DNA of 64,000 nt from Choristoneura fumiferana (GCF_025370935.1 NC_133496.1:11238493-11302492); one strand, 5' to 3'; shown: positions 42,900 to 53,555, numbered from the stretch's first letter. The notes: a model not told the origin generated them from the letters alone. Program-made: numbers and translations.

Positions 42900-43152
42900 G
42901 GACGACCGGATGGCTAAGTGTTAGAGCACCTGACTACGAAGCTTGAGGTCCTGGGTTCGAATCCCGGCCGGGGCAGAATTTGTGTGAATAACACGTTTTG
43001 TTCTCGGGTCTTGGATGTTTAATATGTATTTAAGTATGTATTTATCTATATAAGTATGTTTATCCGTTGCTAGTATCATAGTACAAGCTTTGCTTAGTTT
43101 GGGACTAGGTCAATTGGTGTCAAGTGTCCCATGATATTTATTTATTTATTTA
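42900..43152 (+). mobile_element. tRNA-derived SINE, family 2, with empty site in the left copy
   Basis: The head contains an A-box-like TGGCTAAGTGTTAGAGC and a B box GGTTCGAATCCC. The 3' end is a TTTA tetranucleotide run. The left copy reads GTACTTACATCTCAATG straight through at 27852-27868, so the 253-base insertion is delimited exactly. No convincing target-site duplication is seen. A second member is at 53181-53424. Confidence 0.85.
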
Positions 43153-43159
43153 TCTCAAT

Positions 43160-45070
43160 GCTGGCCATTGAAAGGGCTTTGGGTATGATATACTATACTA
43201 TAGGAATTATTATAAAAAATAATGTAAATTTTTACTAAGATTTATTTTATTTTTATAAATCATTTATAACTGAAATGGATATTGTTAATGTTGCAAAATA
43301 ATGGTATGGAACTCATTTTAATATGTCAACTTATTAAGTCAACAATGTATAAGTGCCTACATAATGTAATGTAGATTTTGTATTGTATTTATTGTCATAA
43401 TGTTATGTTAAATTGCATGATCGCATATTGGTGTCGCGTGGGCGTATTAAAAAATGTTCTATTTCATTCGATGTTCTGCTATAACGGACCTCTTCAGCAG
43501 TAAAACCTAGTCTTCTTTATGAATGTAATTTTCGTATAACTCCTTTTTAGGGGTTCGGAGCCAAAAGGGCAAAAACGGAACCCTAGTTTCGACAAGTCCG
43601 TCTGTCTGTCTGTCCGTCCATTCGTATGTCACAGGCATTTTACTCGAAAACTACAAGATGTATATCAATTAAATTTGGAGTACAGATGTTTTGTCAAACC
43701 CGCTATTTAGTTTTGTAGTTAAATTACAAAAATAAATATTTATAGGGATTGCACGTAACAGAAATTAAAAAAAAAATTAACTCTGTTCAACGTGTGGCAC
43801 CATAGTTCAACAGCTCTTTTGAAAAGATAGTAAGGTTCTTCAAAAACTTTTTTGATTAAGTGAAGATTTCCGGAAATAATCGCTCCCAAAGTAGGTACCT
43901 AGCAAAAATTGTGTCCCCCCCCTTTATCTTGTAAACCGTTTGTCCAAAAAATATGGAAAGGTAAAACGCTTAATAAATACTTTCAATGAAAATTGATTTC
44001 AACATGATCGGATATACCGTTTTTGAGTTATTGCCGAAAAACTGCGCTTCTCAACAAATGGACGTAAGTCCAGTGGAGATAACGCTCTTTTTCTGGTAAT
44101 AGATTTTAATACTAGTAAGTGTTTTAATTGTCTTAATAACGCACAACAATATTAGGTACTTAATTTTTTTCGTAATGTGCGACACGCTCTTGTTATAGAA
44201 TAATGATTAGTTTTTGCCAATTTTCAACAGACTTCAAAAAAGGAGGTTCTCAAATCGTCTGTATGTTTTTTTGTGTGTGTTTGTTACACGATAACTCCGC
44301 CAATCAGTAATATCTTATTTTTGAACAAGAGTGACGTTTCGTCAAGCCCGATCTCCGTGCAAGTTTAAAGCAAACTAGTATTTAAGTGATAAATGGAGCT
44401 CCGAACTAAACTGGGGTTTAGAGGCAGAACATCTGGCTTTTTAGGCAGATAGGCGTCTCGTGCTTTTGACCTGCGTGAAATTTCTACTCCTTTTAGTAGG
44501 TTAATACCTACTAATTATTGAACTCCGGAAAGTGCAAAAAATGTGCCAAGTTGCTTAGCCGAAAAGAAACATATTCGTAACTAATAGGATTTAGAAATTA
44601 TCAAGAACTCACTGAAATTAAGAGATTATTTAAATTGGATTGTAATTGTTATCTAAAATAAATTAAATTAATTTTGTTGTAATTAAGTATTTCGTAATTA
44701 AATTTATTGTTATTGATATGATAAGATTACCTAAGTACCTATCGCTTCTTTGCGACAAAACTGTGCAATGCTATCTCCAAAGTTGCGATATTAGATACCA
44801 GATGTAACAGTTTTGTCGCAAAGGTGTGCTATGATTGTTTCTAAAAATGTCTGCTCATTACTTTAGTGTGTCTTTTGTGTTTATTGCATGAGTCACAATC
44901 ATTTAAGATAAGCCAAGATAAAATAAGCAGTTTGTAGGCAGAAGCCATATTGTCTAACGCTGTTTTTCCATTCTTTTTTATAGCAGGTACTTACGACCGT
45001 CTTAACATGTAATTCATTTCGCGACGGCCTTGTAAAAGAAAATATCTGCGTTTAGCTTTAGATACAGTAC
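43160..45070. other. Collinear anonymous sequence of the right copy
   Basis: Counterpart of about 27866-29969. It includes a GACA piece (43545-43725) and the 16-bp stem hairpin (about 44752-44822). No gene is recognised. Confidence 0.4.
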
Positions 45071-45202
45071 CCGGCCATAAAGATTGCACATCGGTCTTTG
45101 GAAAAAGACTCAGCTAATTTCGGCTTCGTAGAGCGTTGTCACCTGAGGTTGTCACACACTAAGTACTTAGGTATTGTGACGTTTGTCAGTCGCTGTACAG
45201 GT
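45071..45202 (+). repeat. Dispersed repeat interrupted by a hAT-like MITE
   Basis: CCGGCCATAAAGATTGCACA, GGTCTTTGGAAAAAGACTC and GTCAGTCGCTGTACAGGT match the complement of about 56760-56885. After the MITE the repeat resumes only briefly (GTACAGGTGCAA). Confidence 0.55.
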
Positions 45203-45578
45203 TAGTGATGTAACGAATATTCGCATTCGCATTCGCGAATATTCGCATATTTTTGCATATTCGCATTGGCATTCGCAAAATTTCTGCGAATGTTTTGCGA
45301 ATATGAATACTTATCAGAAAAAAATACAATTGTTAGATAATAGATAGGTTAATAAAATCAAAATACATAATTTTTCTTATGTTTTTTAAACAAAAAAATA
45401 ACTTAATCTCGTAATCACATTATTAGATGCGTTCGTATAAACTGGATAATTCTCGGAACAAAGTACAAACGGAACGCACTTCGTTCGAACGAGACTGCCA
45501 TAGACAATTTGGCGCCAAAACGAAAAATGAATATTCGCATTCGCGAATGTTCAAAAAATGACATTCGTTACATCACTA
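45203..45578. mobile_element. hAT-like MITE, complete copy
   Basis: The termini TAGTGATGTAACGAAT / ATTCGTTACATCACTA are exact inverted complements, flanked by the 8-bp duplication GTACAGGT (45195-45202 and 45579-45586). An 8-bp duplication with TAGTG-type ends is characteristic of hAT elements. The 376-base body contains ATTCGCATTCGCGAATATTC-like inverted motifs and no transposase. Confidence 0.85.
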
Positions 45579-45767
45579 GTACAGGTGCAAAAGAGTAGTT
45601 TGGTGGGATAGGTAATGTTGAATGTTGTATTTGGTCAATATTTTAATGAATGTTAATTTTTTTAATATTTATTTCCATTTTTATATGAAAGTTCATGTAT
45701 TATTAAGTTACTAACTTTATTTTTACTTAGGTGTAAGTATGTTGTTTTTTCATGTAACTAGATTAGG

Positions 45768-46840
45768 TAGTTAAGTAACTGTTAAAAAAATACTACCCAA
45801 TGTTGGTTTATTCAAGGTTTATTCTATTACGTGTTCATGGCATAATTTTATAATAATTTTGATAAATTTATATTTTCTCCGAGAGTTTATATTTAGGTAT
45901 AAGTACGTACTATTTAACAGATATACCTAAGTGTATACATAGTCTTAACACAAGTTAGCGATATTTTTATATACAGTCCTATACTTAACAAACTTTCCTA
46001 CCTACATAAAGGTTTTACCTAAGTACATAGAGCTTGAGCTCTGCTGCTTTTGCATTTTGGAAAATACGGCAGCTGACCGATGTGGCGACGGCACGGTTGG
46101 TGTATTTTGCTTACTTTAATAGCATTATTTCGTACGGCCTTATTTTATGGGGATCTGCTGCTGACACTGAGTCAATTTTTATCTTACAAAAGAGAGCAAT
46201 TAGAGCAATTTATAATTTGAAGACGCGTGAATCTTCAAGATATTTTTTTAAGGAAACAGGTATCCTAACCGCCGTCGCTTTATGTTTTTGAAATAATCAT
46301 GTATGTTAGGAAGAACATATTATTGAGTATGTAATTTTCCCACTAACGTCGATAAGCCAAAGGCTACTAGAAACACAGGGAAGCTTAAAGTTCCATCTTA
46401 CAGACTGGCTAAAACCAAAAAGTCGTTTCTGGGAAATTGCATACGTTTTTATAATTAATTTTATAATTATTAAATATTACAAATGAAACGGATACAACAT
46501 TCAGATCTATTGTCAAGAAGACATTAATATCTAAGGGGTATTATAAAGTTAATGATTATATCATGGACAGGGATATTTGGAAATTCCGATCCGCATTAGC
46601 GATCTATTCAAATAGCGAACATACTGTGTTAAAAATAAAGTTGTGTTAAATACTTGTGATGTATAGATATAATTTAATAATATTGTGAATCTGTTTAAAA
46701 AAAAACACACCTCGTTGAGTTTCTTGCCGGATTTTTCTCTCAACAGAGGTTTTTCCGAACCGGTGGTAGATTTTTTTGACATTCATAAGTGCTTGTTATA
46801 GCCTAAATTGAATAAAGATATTTTGACTTTGACTTTGATA
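45768..46840 (+). mobile_element. 5'-truncated LINE with reverse-transcriptase C-terminal remnant
   Basis: An open stretch at 46034-46291 reads LVYFAYFNSIISYGLILWGS and ILQKRAIRAIYNL, the end of the reverse transcriptase of Jockey/CR1-like LINEs. After a +1 shift the frame continues with YVFEIIMYVRKNI before stopping, so the copy is decayed. The 3' end is AATAAAGATATTTTGACTTT, followed by TTGACTTTGATA repeats. Insertion is specific to the right duplicated copy. Confidence 0.75.
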
Positions 46841-46844
46841 AAAT

Positions 46845-48400
46845 AAAAAACTAACATAAAATAAAAATAGAACCTAAAACTAAAACAATTTTTTATATTA
46901 TACTCGTACTTACCTACTTGAAGTAAACAATTAGGTACCAAATAGGTACTTACTTACCGAACGTTCTTTTAAAAAAAAGTTAGTTTTTTTAAGAAAAAAA
47001 AAACAATTAACTATTCTCGTAATGGGCGTTTTAGACTGTTTTTAAACGCTTAATTAAACTGTAGTCTGTGGCTAAATTATAAAACCACCGTTTTACTACA
47101 AAAATGTTTGGTCATGCATTGAGTAGGTACCTATATGCTATATACCTACAAATAGGTACAGTATACTACCTATACCTATATTAGACGTATTTTTGTAAAA
47201 AAAAAAACCGGTAAATTTATATTATTTATTTATTTACAAGGTGACTGAAAATCATTCCTGAATATTTCGGAACTTTGCTGGGTTAGTTCCACTGAACATT
47301 CGGGTGTTTCATAGGAATTTTTGGTTCAATATCTTTGAACTACGAACATCCAAATGTATGGAAACATTTGTAGTCGGCCAACATTAAAAAAAAACATGAA
47401 AAATATTTATTACAAGAAATTCTGAAATATTTCGGAATAATTTTGTATAATATAAAATTTGAAAAAAGTCACGTGATATATTAAAATAATGTTTCTATTT
47501 TTATAATGTATGGTCGCACATGTTTGAGATGAGTTTATTACAGTATAACAAGTTTTCCCTACAGTAGGCCGACGCCTTTAATGTTGAGCGATACCGCAGC
47601 CTGTATAGGTATTTAGGCAAGTAAGGAAGGGTTGTCACAAATTTAAGATTTGGAAGGTAGATGTCTTTTACGAATCGGTACATATTGGTATTGCGAAATT
47701 ATATAAAACAAAATAGGTGTGGCATACTTAATAGGGGCAAGAAGTATCAAAATATATACTTTTTTTTGATTTTTTTTTCTACAAAATATACTTTCATTTC
47801 TATGAAAACTGACCTTAATAATGTTAGTAACCGCCAAATACTCACGCCCCGCACGATCGCCTCTGTCTAGACGTCTCCATCGGATTACTGTAGGGAAACT
47901 TGTTATACTGTGACTTGCAAATGTATGTAATGCCCCCTAATGTATGCAATGCAATGTATCTTGCGCCTTCATATATTATTAAGAAATTAATTATAAGTTA
48001 ATGTGTAGGTATTATTTGAATAAATCTTGAAATATTTTAAGATTCTACTCTACATACGTTGAACGCCCAAGAACGTTATTAGATGAACATAGATAAATAA
48101 TGTCGTTGCTAAACTATAAGTATTCATGGACTAGCTAGGTATCAGAAATAGACTGAAGATGAAATGACAGTGCAAGAAAAGGCAAAAAAAGGTGAACTTG
48201 TTCCTAGGAATCTTTTCCAGTGAAACTTTGCACGATTGAAGTGTTTGCAGGTTTTTTTAAAGTTCCGAAGGTCCGAGGATATCTCCGATAAGATTTAAAA
48301 AAAACTTCGACCATAATGAAAAAACCCGTGAAAACCAAAAACCGGTTGATAACCGCATCGACGGATTTAAAACCGGTTAACCGTTTTTTGCAAACCATTT
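46845..48400. other. Collinear anonymous sequence of the right copy
   Basis: Counterpart of 31985-33600; no gene recognised. Confidence 0.4.
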
Positions 48401-48401
48401 A

Positions 48402-48687
48402 TTTTTATTTTTTTTATTTTTAACTGGATGGCAAACGAGCAAGTGGGTCTCCTGATGATAAGAGATCACCACCGCCCATACACACCTGCAACACCAGGGG
48501 GATTGCAGATGCGTTGCCAACCTAGAGGCCTAAGATGGGATACCTCAAGTGCCAGTAATTTCACCGGCTGTCTTACTCTCGACGCCGAAACACAACAGTG
48601 CAAGCAGTGCTGTTTCACGGCAGGATTAGCGAGCAAGATGGTGGTAGCAATCCGGGTGGACCTTGCACAAGGTCCTACCACCTGCAA
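48402..48687 (-). mobile_element. 3' end of a non-LTR retrotransposon (right copy)
   Basis: Same insertion as 33608-33893, with GGATGGCAAACGAGCAAGTG through AAGGTCCTACCACCTGCAAA. Confidence 0.6.
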
Positions 48688-48963
48688 ATTTGAAATTTAA
48701 GTACTTATTAGACGATGATTTTACTATTCTTGGTTGGTGTTAACGGCGTATTTTGCGAGATTTAAATGGGTATTTAAATATACTCTGTACTTTTTTAATT
48801 ATTTTTAATCTATGAATTCAATTATTCTTGGGGTTGGTTTGATTTACTTTTGTTCAGTTTTAAATATCCTGCAATTGTGTCACAACCCGAACCATAATCT
48901 ACTTCCTCTTGCAGATTATGACTTTATAATACGCTAATAAGCATAATAACGCTTGTATTTAAT

Positions 48964-49209
48964 TTAGTTTGGACAGGATGCAGAAATTGACAAACACATA
49001 ACACCAATTAAACACTCAGCGCAACCTTGGATGGCTTGATAACAAGCATAATCGGTACATTTACAATTACAACAATCATGTCGATTCAAGATCACGTCAC
49101 TATTTTCATTCTCTTCAAATTCTTCGATTCTTGGCTGCTGCGTCACAACACTAGCGGTGTCACCGTCTTTTGTTTCTGAATCTTTAAAAGCGCGGGAAGT
49201 TCGTTCCAT
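48964..49209 (-). CDS. Small cysteine-tailed protein (81 residues), uncharacterised family
   Basis: An intact ATG-to-TAA frame. It opens MERTSRAFKDSETKDG and TASVVTQQPRIEEFEENE (acidic, cysteine-free). The C-terminal ~38 residues hold nine cysteines (HDCCNCKCTDYACYQ, GCAECLIGVMC). The N-terminal half aligns with the protein at 8023-8283 (SVVTQQPR-x-IE-x-FE); the cysteine spacing in the tail differs. No signal peptide is seen. Its left-copy counterpart (34170-34414) is frameshifted. In each 10-kb copy it lies ~8.5 kb downstream of the larger cysteine-rich gene, in the opposite orientation, so the family is clustered here. Function unknown. Confidence 0.7.
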   Translation of the reverse strand: MERTSRAFKDSETKDGDTASVVTQQPRIEEFEENENSDVILNRHDCCNCKCTDYACYQAIQGCAECLIGVMCLSISASCPN

Positions 49210-49509
49210 TTTTCTTTTCTTTCTTTTTTTAATCGTATTCTGCCAATAGGTAGGTAACTGATGATTGAGAGCAGGCTAGAGTCGGACTTTTATTGTCAAA
49301 GTGGTTCCAAGGTCCAGTATTTTTTTTTAACTTTTATCGATTGAAAGTTATTATTCCGACTATTTTATTTACAAGACGAACTTTAGACACCGATTTAAAT
49401 TATTAAATGTTACTAAATGAGTAGCTTGTTTGTTGAATGATTCAGCTTTTACCGTCAAGTTAAAATACAATGTGATTCGCATATCCTGTAGGCATAATAC
49501 CATATAATA

Positions 49510-50017
49510 GGGTAGACCGGGGTCAATAGTACCATCGCCAATAAATCTGCAACTACATCGAAATATGCATGTGTGTGTATACGACACTAGTGTGCCTTGA
49601 GCGTGTCTCGACCAGTTATTAAAGTTTGTAATGTGTCACAGTGTGGGGGGGTCAATTAAATATAGAAATCGAGATTTGTGAAGTTAAGTGAATGCGAGTA
49701 AAAAAGGACAATTGTACCACAACACAACACTTAAGAAATTAACAATAAATACTGATTGATTAGTACATTATTTTGGATTTTATTCACCTGTTTTTCTATT
49801 ACAATTGACCCGTACTAGGGGTCCACTGTAACACGAGGACTTTATGAACAAAAACTCAATTTACACCATTCTGATGTGATCAAATGTTTTTTTTTCTAGA
49901 TTCAGCCAATTAGACTAGAATGTTATATCCTAAGCGATTTTTACGTGTTAGCTTTAGAGTCTGACGTCTGAGTTATGTCATTATTTCTAAAGTGGTTCTA
50001 TTGCCCCCGGTCTACCC
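49510..50017. mobile_element. Non-autonomous Tc1/mariner-type element
   Basis: The termini GGGTAGACCGGGGTCAATAG / CTATTGCCCCCGGTCTACCC are inverted, with TA on both sides (49508-49509, 50018-50019). The 508-base body is non-coding. Confidence 0.7.
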
Positions 50018-50026
50018 TACTGACGC

Positions 50027-50440
50027 AATGAGGGCTATCGCGTATGAATTCGCCGCTAGAGGCGCTAGTGTAGCGTGAGGTCTCCGAAATGTCAAATCTT
50101 CATAGTTTTTGGGTGAGTTACGCGTGTTTATTTAAAATTAGAATAATTTTATGAATATTTTGCATTACCTGAAATTGATTATGGCAATTCTGCGTTACGG
50201 GGCAATGCATGTCTGTGTTTTGAGACAGTTTTGTCTTTCGGAAACTTTTGTCCTTCCTTTTTTTCCGAACAAAACGGGACTACGCAACACGTGGTTGCTC
50301 GATATTTTTATGGTACGGTTTTAAGGTGTATTAAATGATTTTAATCTAAACTTTGTTTCCACGCCCGTAATAACAGACTTTGAAAGCCACACTTAAAAAC
50401 CTCACGCAACAGTGGCGCCATATAGAAAGACAAAAAACGA
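50027..50440 (-). mobile_element. AATGAGGGCTATCG-type DNA element
   Basis: The left terminus AATGAGGGCTATCGCG and the body match the complement of 5988-6414. The other end decays after GACAAAAAACGA. Confidence 0.65.
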
Positions 50441-50441
50441 A

Positions 50442-50700
50442 CTAAGGGAACATTTCCATAAAGTTCTTGTCAGATTAACCGGTTAAGAACAATAAAAACC
50501 GATTTATTCCTGCGCAGAATAAACGTCGCAGCCCGCCGCCGGCCGGCCAGCTGTCACTTCGTCTAATAAACCAGTTTATTTAGGTTATAGTTAAGTTCTT
50601 AAAAACGTTCGCGTTCTTATGAAAGTTCGGAGTTAAACCGAAATAAACCGGTATTTACCGCTATTTTGTAAACCGGTTCCTAGCCTTGGTTTAACGATTT
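50442..50700. repeat. ACCGGTT-rich repeat
   Basis: Repeated motifs TTAACCGGTTAAGAAC, TAAACCAGTTTATTT and AAACCGGTTCCTAG in both orientations around a GC-rich core (GCCCGCCGCCGGCCGGCC). Confidence 0.4.
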
Positions 50701-50704
50701 GCCT

Positions 50705-50825
50705 AATGACATTTAGGCAGATCATGAATTCCTAGGCATATCATGAAACGCCGCTAGTTCATGATTTGGCCAGTTTAGGCAGATCAAGAAATTCCTAGGC
50801 ATATCATGAAGCGCCGGCAACGCCG
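50705..50825. repeat. Tandem/inverted GGCAGATCATGAATTCCTAG motifs
   Basis: TTTAGGCAGATCATGAATTC and TTTAGGCAGATCAAGAAATT, each followed by CCTAGGCATATCATGAA, ~65 bases apart. They lie 100-230 bases upstream of a TATA box, so they could be paired regulatory sites or a small duplication. Confidence 0.45.
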
Positions 50826-50931
50826 CCATATCGGCTCTGGCCTTAGAGCAATGCAGGCTTCCTACGGAAGGGAGTAGCCATTCGCCGCGTTCCCCTCTGT
50901 CAAAGTACATGCCCAACTGGGCATACGATTT

Positions 50932-51005
50932 TTATAAAACAAGGCGCGCTCGGATTTATAACTAGACCGAATCGAGTCGCGCGAGTGAACGCTGCAGTGC
51001 TAAAA
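50932..51005 (+). promoter_or_regulatory. TATA-containing promoter of the THAP-like exon
   Basis: TTTTTATAAAAC (about 50930-50941) lies ~70 bases upstream of the ATG at 51006, compatible with initiation near 50965 and a short leader. Confidence 0.4.
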
Positions 51006-51085
51006 ATGCCGAATTGTTCAGTTTTCTGCTGTAAAAAGAGATCTGGGACATCAAGCTTGCAAAAACTTGGTGATACATTTCACAT
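51006..51085 (+). CDS. First exon of a THAP-domain-like protein
   Basis: ATG followed by 26 codons and a GT donor (CACAT|gtacct). The product MPNCSVFCCKKRSGTSSLQK..TFHM has the M-P-x-C-x(3)-C start and FH motif typical of the N-terminus of THAP domains (C2CH zinc-coordinating DNA-binding modules found in host regulators and in P-element-type transposases). The second half of the domain (CxxH, AVPTIF) should lie in a later exon; I found none nearby. It may be a first exon with a long intron, or a relic of a DNA transposon. Confidence 0.4.
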
Positions 51086-51999
51086 GTACCTACCTAAGTA
51101 AACTGTTATCGTATTATTGCTATTTAATTACTAAACAACAAAGTCGTACATTTTATCACAATTAAGTATATTATTGTCGGATTCGTTTACCAACATCGAG
51201 TCCGCTCTCCCGTACAAATTTCGGATCGGTCAAGCGATAAATCCGACTTCTCGCCGATGAGCAACTTGTCAATGTGTGAGTCTTGTCCATCTGTAAACGA
51301 ATTATTAGTAGTTATACCTATTTTTTGGATTATTTATGTGTTTACATCGTCATTACAGTAAAGTGGCAGTTTTGTTTTTGCATGTAAGTGTGTGAAACTG
51401 CACTTGTGTACACATACCCCCGCAACAAACGCCTATTTTAAAGGCTACTTCCTTCCGATAGGAAGCCCGCGTTGCTCTGTCACGGGGTGGTGTCCGGGGA
51501 AGTTGTTCGGATGTATAGGAAGAAGGCAGGAATAGGGCAGACAGTGATATTTATTTAAAATAATAATAAAAGGGCACCTGCGGACAAACAGACGCGGTCT
51601 TAAGTATCTAAAAGGTATGCTTTGACACTGTATCAACAATTATAAAATACATAGTTAATCAACTTACGTTTCCGTGCCCAGTTCTTTATTTATATAAATC
51701 AATGGAACTGAAGTCCAGTAGTATTATTATCTAATGATATTATGAAACTTCACAAATGCACATGCACAGTACAATTATAAAAACTTCCCTCGTATAGGAA
51801 GTAGTAAATTATGAGCTTATTATGAGATTAATAGGATCTAGGATAAAGGAAGGTAAGTGTTCAGCTCGGAGGCTCTGAATAGAATGGCTACTTGACGTAA
51901 ATTGAAGAGGTGTGGAATTTAGAAAGGGAAATTTGAATTTAAATGTTATTTTTTCGAATATGTGCTAAACCAGACAGTACAGAGTTAGGATGAAACGAC
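51086..51999. other. No supported gene
   Basis: Includes a GC-richer stretch (51440-51610) with no recognised domain, possibly intron of the THAP-like gene. Confidence 0.35.
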
Positions 52000-52024
52000 C
52001 TGTATGACACCTCGTTACAGCTCT

Positions 52025-52255
52025 AAGGTTTTGTTCTGGCACTTCACCGGCCGCTGCCGTGGCACGCTCGCTTCGCTTGCTCGGCTCGTGCGTTGTGGTC
52101 ACAATTCATACTAACCACTCCTCGTTTCGCTCGTCGTGAAACGTGGGGTTGCCGGCCTCGCATCCCTATCCAGCCTCGCTACTTGCTTCATTCACTGCTT
52201 GGCCGGCAACCCCCTACTTCCTGGCCTCAACAGTAATGTAGGTACTACTTATGAC
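52025..52255 (+). mobile_element. Related repeat-carrying element (copy 3)
   Basis: A GC-rich interior (GCACGCTCGCTTCGCTTGCT, GGGGTTGCCGGCCTCGCATC) ends in TACTTCCTGGCCTCAACAGT AATGTAGGTACTACTT, resembling CTTACTTCATGCCTCTGCAG TAAAGTACTATT at 36996-37027 and the end at 15390-15420. Confidence 0.45.
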
Positions 52256-52437
52256 AGATAAGTAATGATTATTATTATTATTACCTAAACAAAAATATGA
52301 AGATATAACCACTTAAGTTTCACGTGACGTCACTCGCACGGCGTGATGTGATGGGCCCCCACTCCTGAACTTTAACGCGCTTCATCTTTGTAATTTTTCT
52401 TTAATCGACAAAAGAGAATAACCTAACCAACAATAGT

Positions 52438-52563
52438 AGATTATTGTCGTGGCCTGGAAGTAGCCAATTGCTGGCTGAGTATGAGTATTAAACGGACGAG
52501 CTTGCGAGTCCGTTTAACTAATACGAAGCCAGCAATATTGCTATTCCAGCCAAGACTATTATT
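52438..52563. mobile_element. Snapback element
   Basis: AGCCAATTGCTGGCT..TATTAAACGGAC is mirrored by GTCCGTTTAACTAATA..AGCCAGCAATATTGCT around GAGCTTGCGA. Arms are ~58 bases. Confidence 0.6.
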
Positions 52564-53180
52564 ATAAAGCTTTTCTCAAAAAAGATGAATAATTCTGAAA
52601 AAGACTAAAATTTTTCGCAAAATATATCATAACATTTAATTTTATTCCAATTATTTTTCTTATGTTTTCCCGCCTTTTTTCATTAAAAATAAACTGCAGC
52701 TGTATTTTTCCACCGAAAACACCACAAGCTGTTTCAGATCCAATAAAAAAAGTCCGAAGTTCCAACAAAATATCTGATACCTCCCATTAGATTTGGCTGT
52801 ATTCGACTTGTGCCAACATTTCCATGGCCTTTTTAACTTTAAAAAAAGTTGTGACTGATTGCAGGCGCGCTAATTTATTATTGCCGAGCTAGCGCGCCTG
52901 CAATCTTTTTAACTTTTTAATTTTTCGCTGACCATAAACTATGCACTTCACTTTCTGATAGGTATGTAAAGAATAATGTCAACTTTTACGGACATTTTTG
53001 AGAAAACAATGATAAAACCGCATTCTAATCGGTCCACCCGTTTAAGAGCTACGGTGCCACAGACTCGGTCAAACTTATAACACCCTTCTTTTTGCGTCCC
53101 TCTTTGCACCTCTTTTTGCGTGGGTACTAACCTCTCTCTCTGCCTAACGAAAATGTTTGCGCTACTGCTGTGAATGTAAA
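52564..53180. other. No supported gene; contains one strong hairpin
   Basis: GATTGCAGGCGCGCTA and TAGCGCGCCTGCAATC (about 52858-52908) form a 16-bp stem. The rest is anonymous. Confidence 0.45.
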
Positions 53181-53424
53181 TAAATAAATAAATATAATGG
53201 GACACTTGACACCAATTGAACTAGTCCCAAACTAAGCAAAGCTTGTAATATGGATACTGGGCTACGGATAAACATACGTATATAGATAAATACATATTAA
53301 ACGTCCAAGACCCGAGAACAAACATCCGTGTTATTCACACAAATATCTGCCCCTTCCGGGAATCGAACCCGGGACCTCGAGCTTCGTAGTCAGGTTCTCT
53401 AACCACTTGGCCATCCGGTCGTCT
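53181..53424 (-). mobile_element. tRNA-derived SINE, family 2
   Basis: Complement of 42900-43152: B box as GGGAATCGAACCCG and head as TCTAACCACTTGGCCATCC, with a TAAA tetranucleotide tail at the left. AATGTAAA flanks it on both sides (53173-53180, 53425-53432), a likely target duplication. Confidence 0.8.
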
Positions 53425-53439
53425 AATGTAAACAACATA

Positions 53440-53555
53440 TGGGATCATCATCATATCAACCGCAGGACGTCCACTGTTGGTCATAGGCCTGCTCTATAGA
53501 CCGCCAGTTGCTTTGGTTAGAAGTGAACTCCATCCACTGTGAATCCCCGGTTTTA
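53440..53555 (-). mobile_element. LINE 3' fragment
   Basis: ATCATCATATCAACCGCAGG..ACGTCCACTGTTGGTCATAG; the complement resembles the end at 56250-56312 (CCAACAGTGGACTTCCTTCA). Confidence 0.5.

Larger units (their letters stand above)
39177..49329. repeat. Duplicated segment, right copy (10.2 kb)
   Basis: Collinear with 24008-34534. Relative to that copy it gains a foldback element (39706-39833), a SINE (42900-43152), a complete hAT-like MITE (45203-45578) and a LINE fragment (about 45768-46840). It lacks the Harbinger-like and mariner-like MITEs, ~250 bases around a SINE head, and a 1.3-kb block. Confidence 0.9.
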
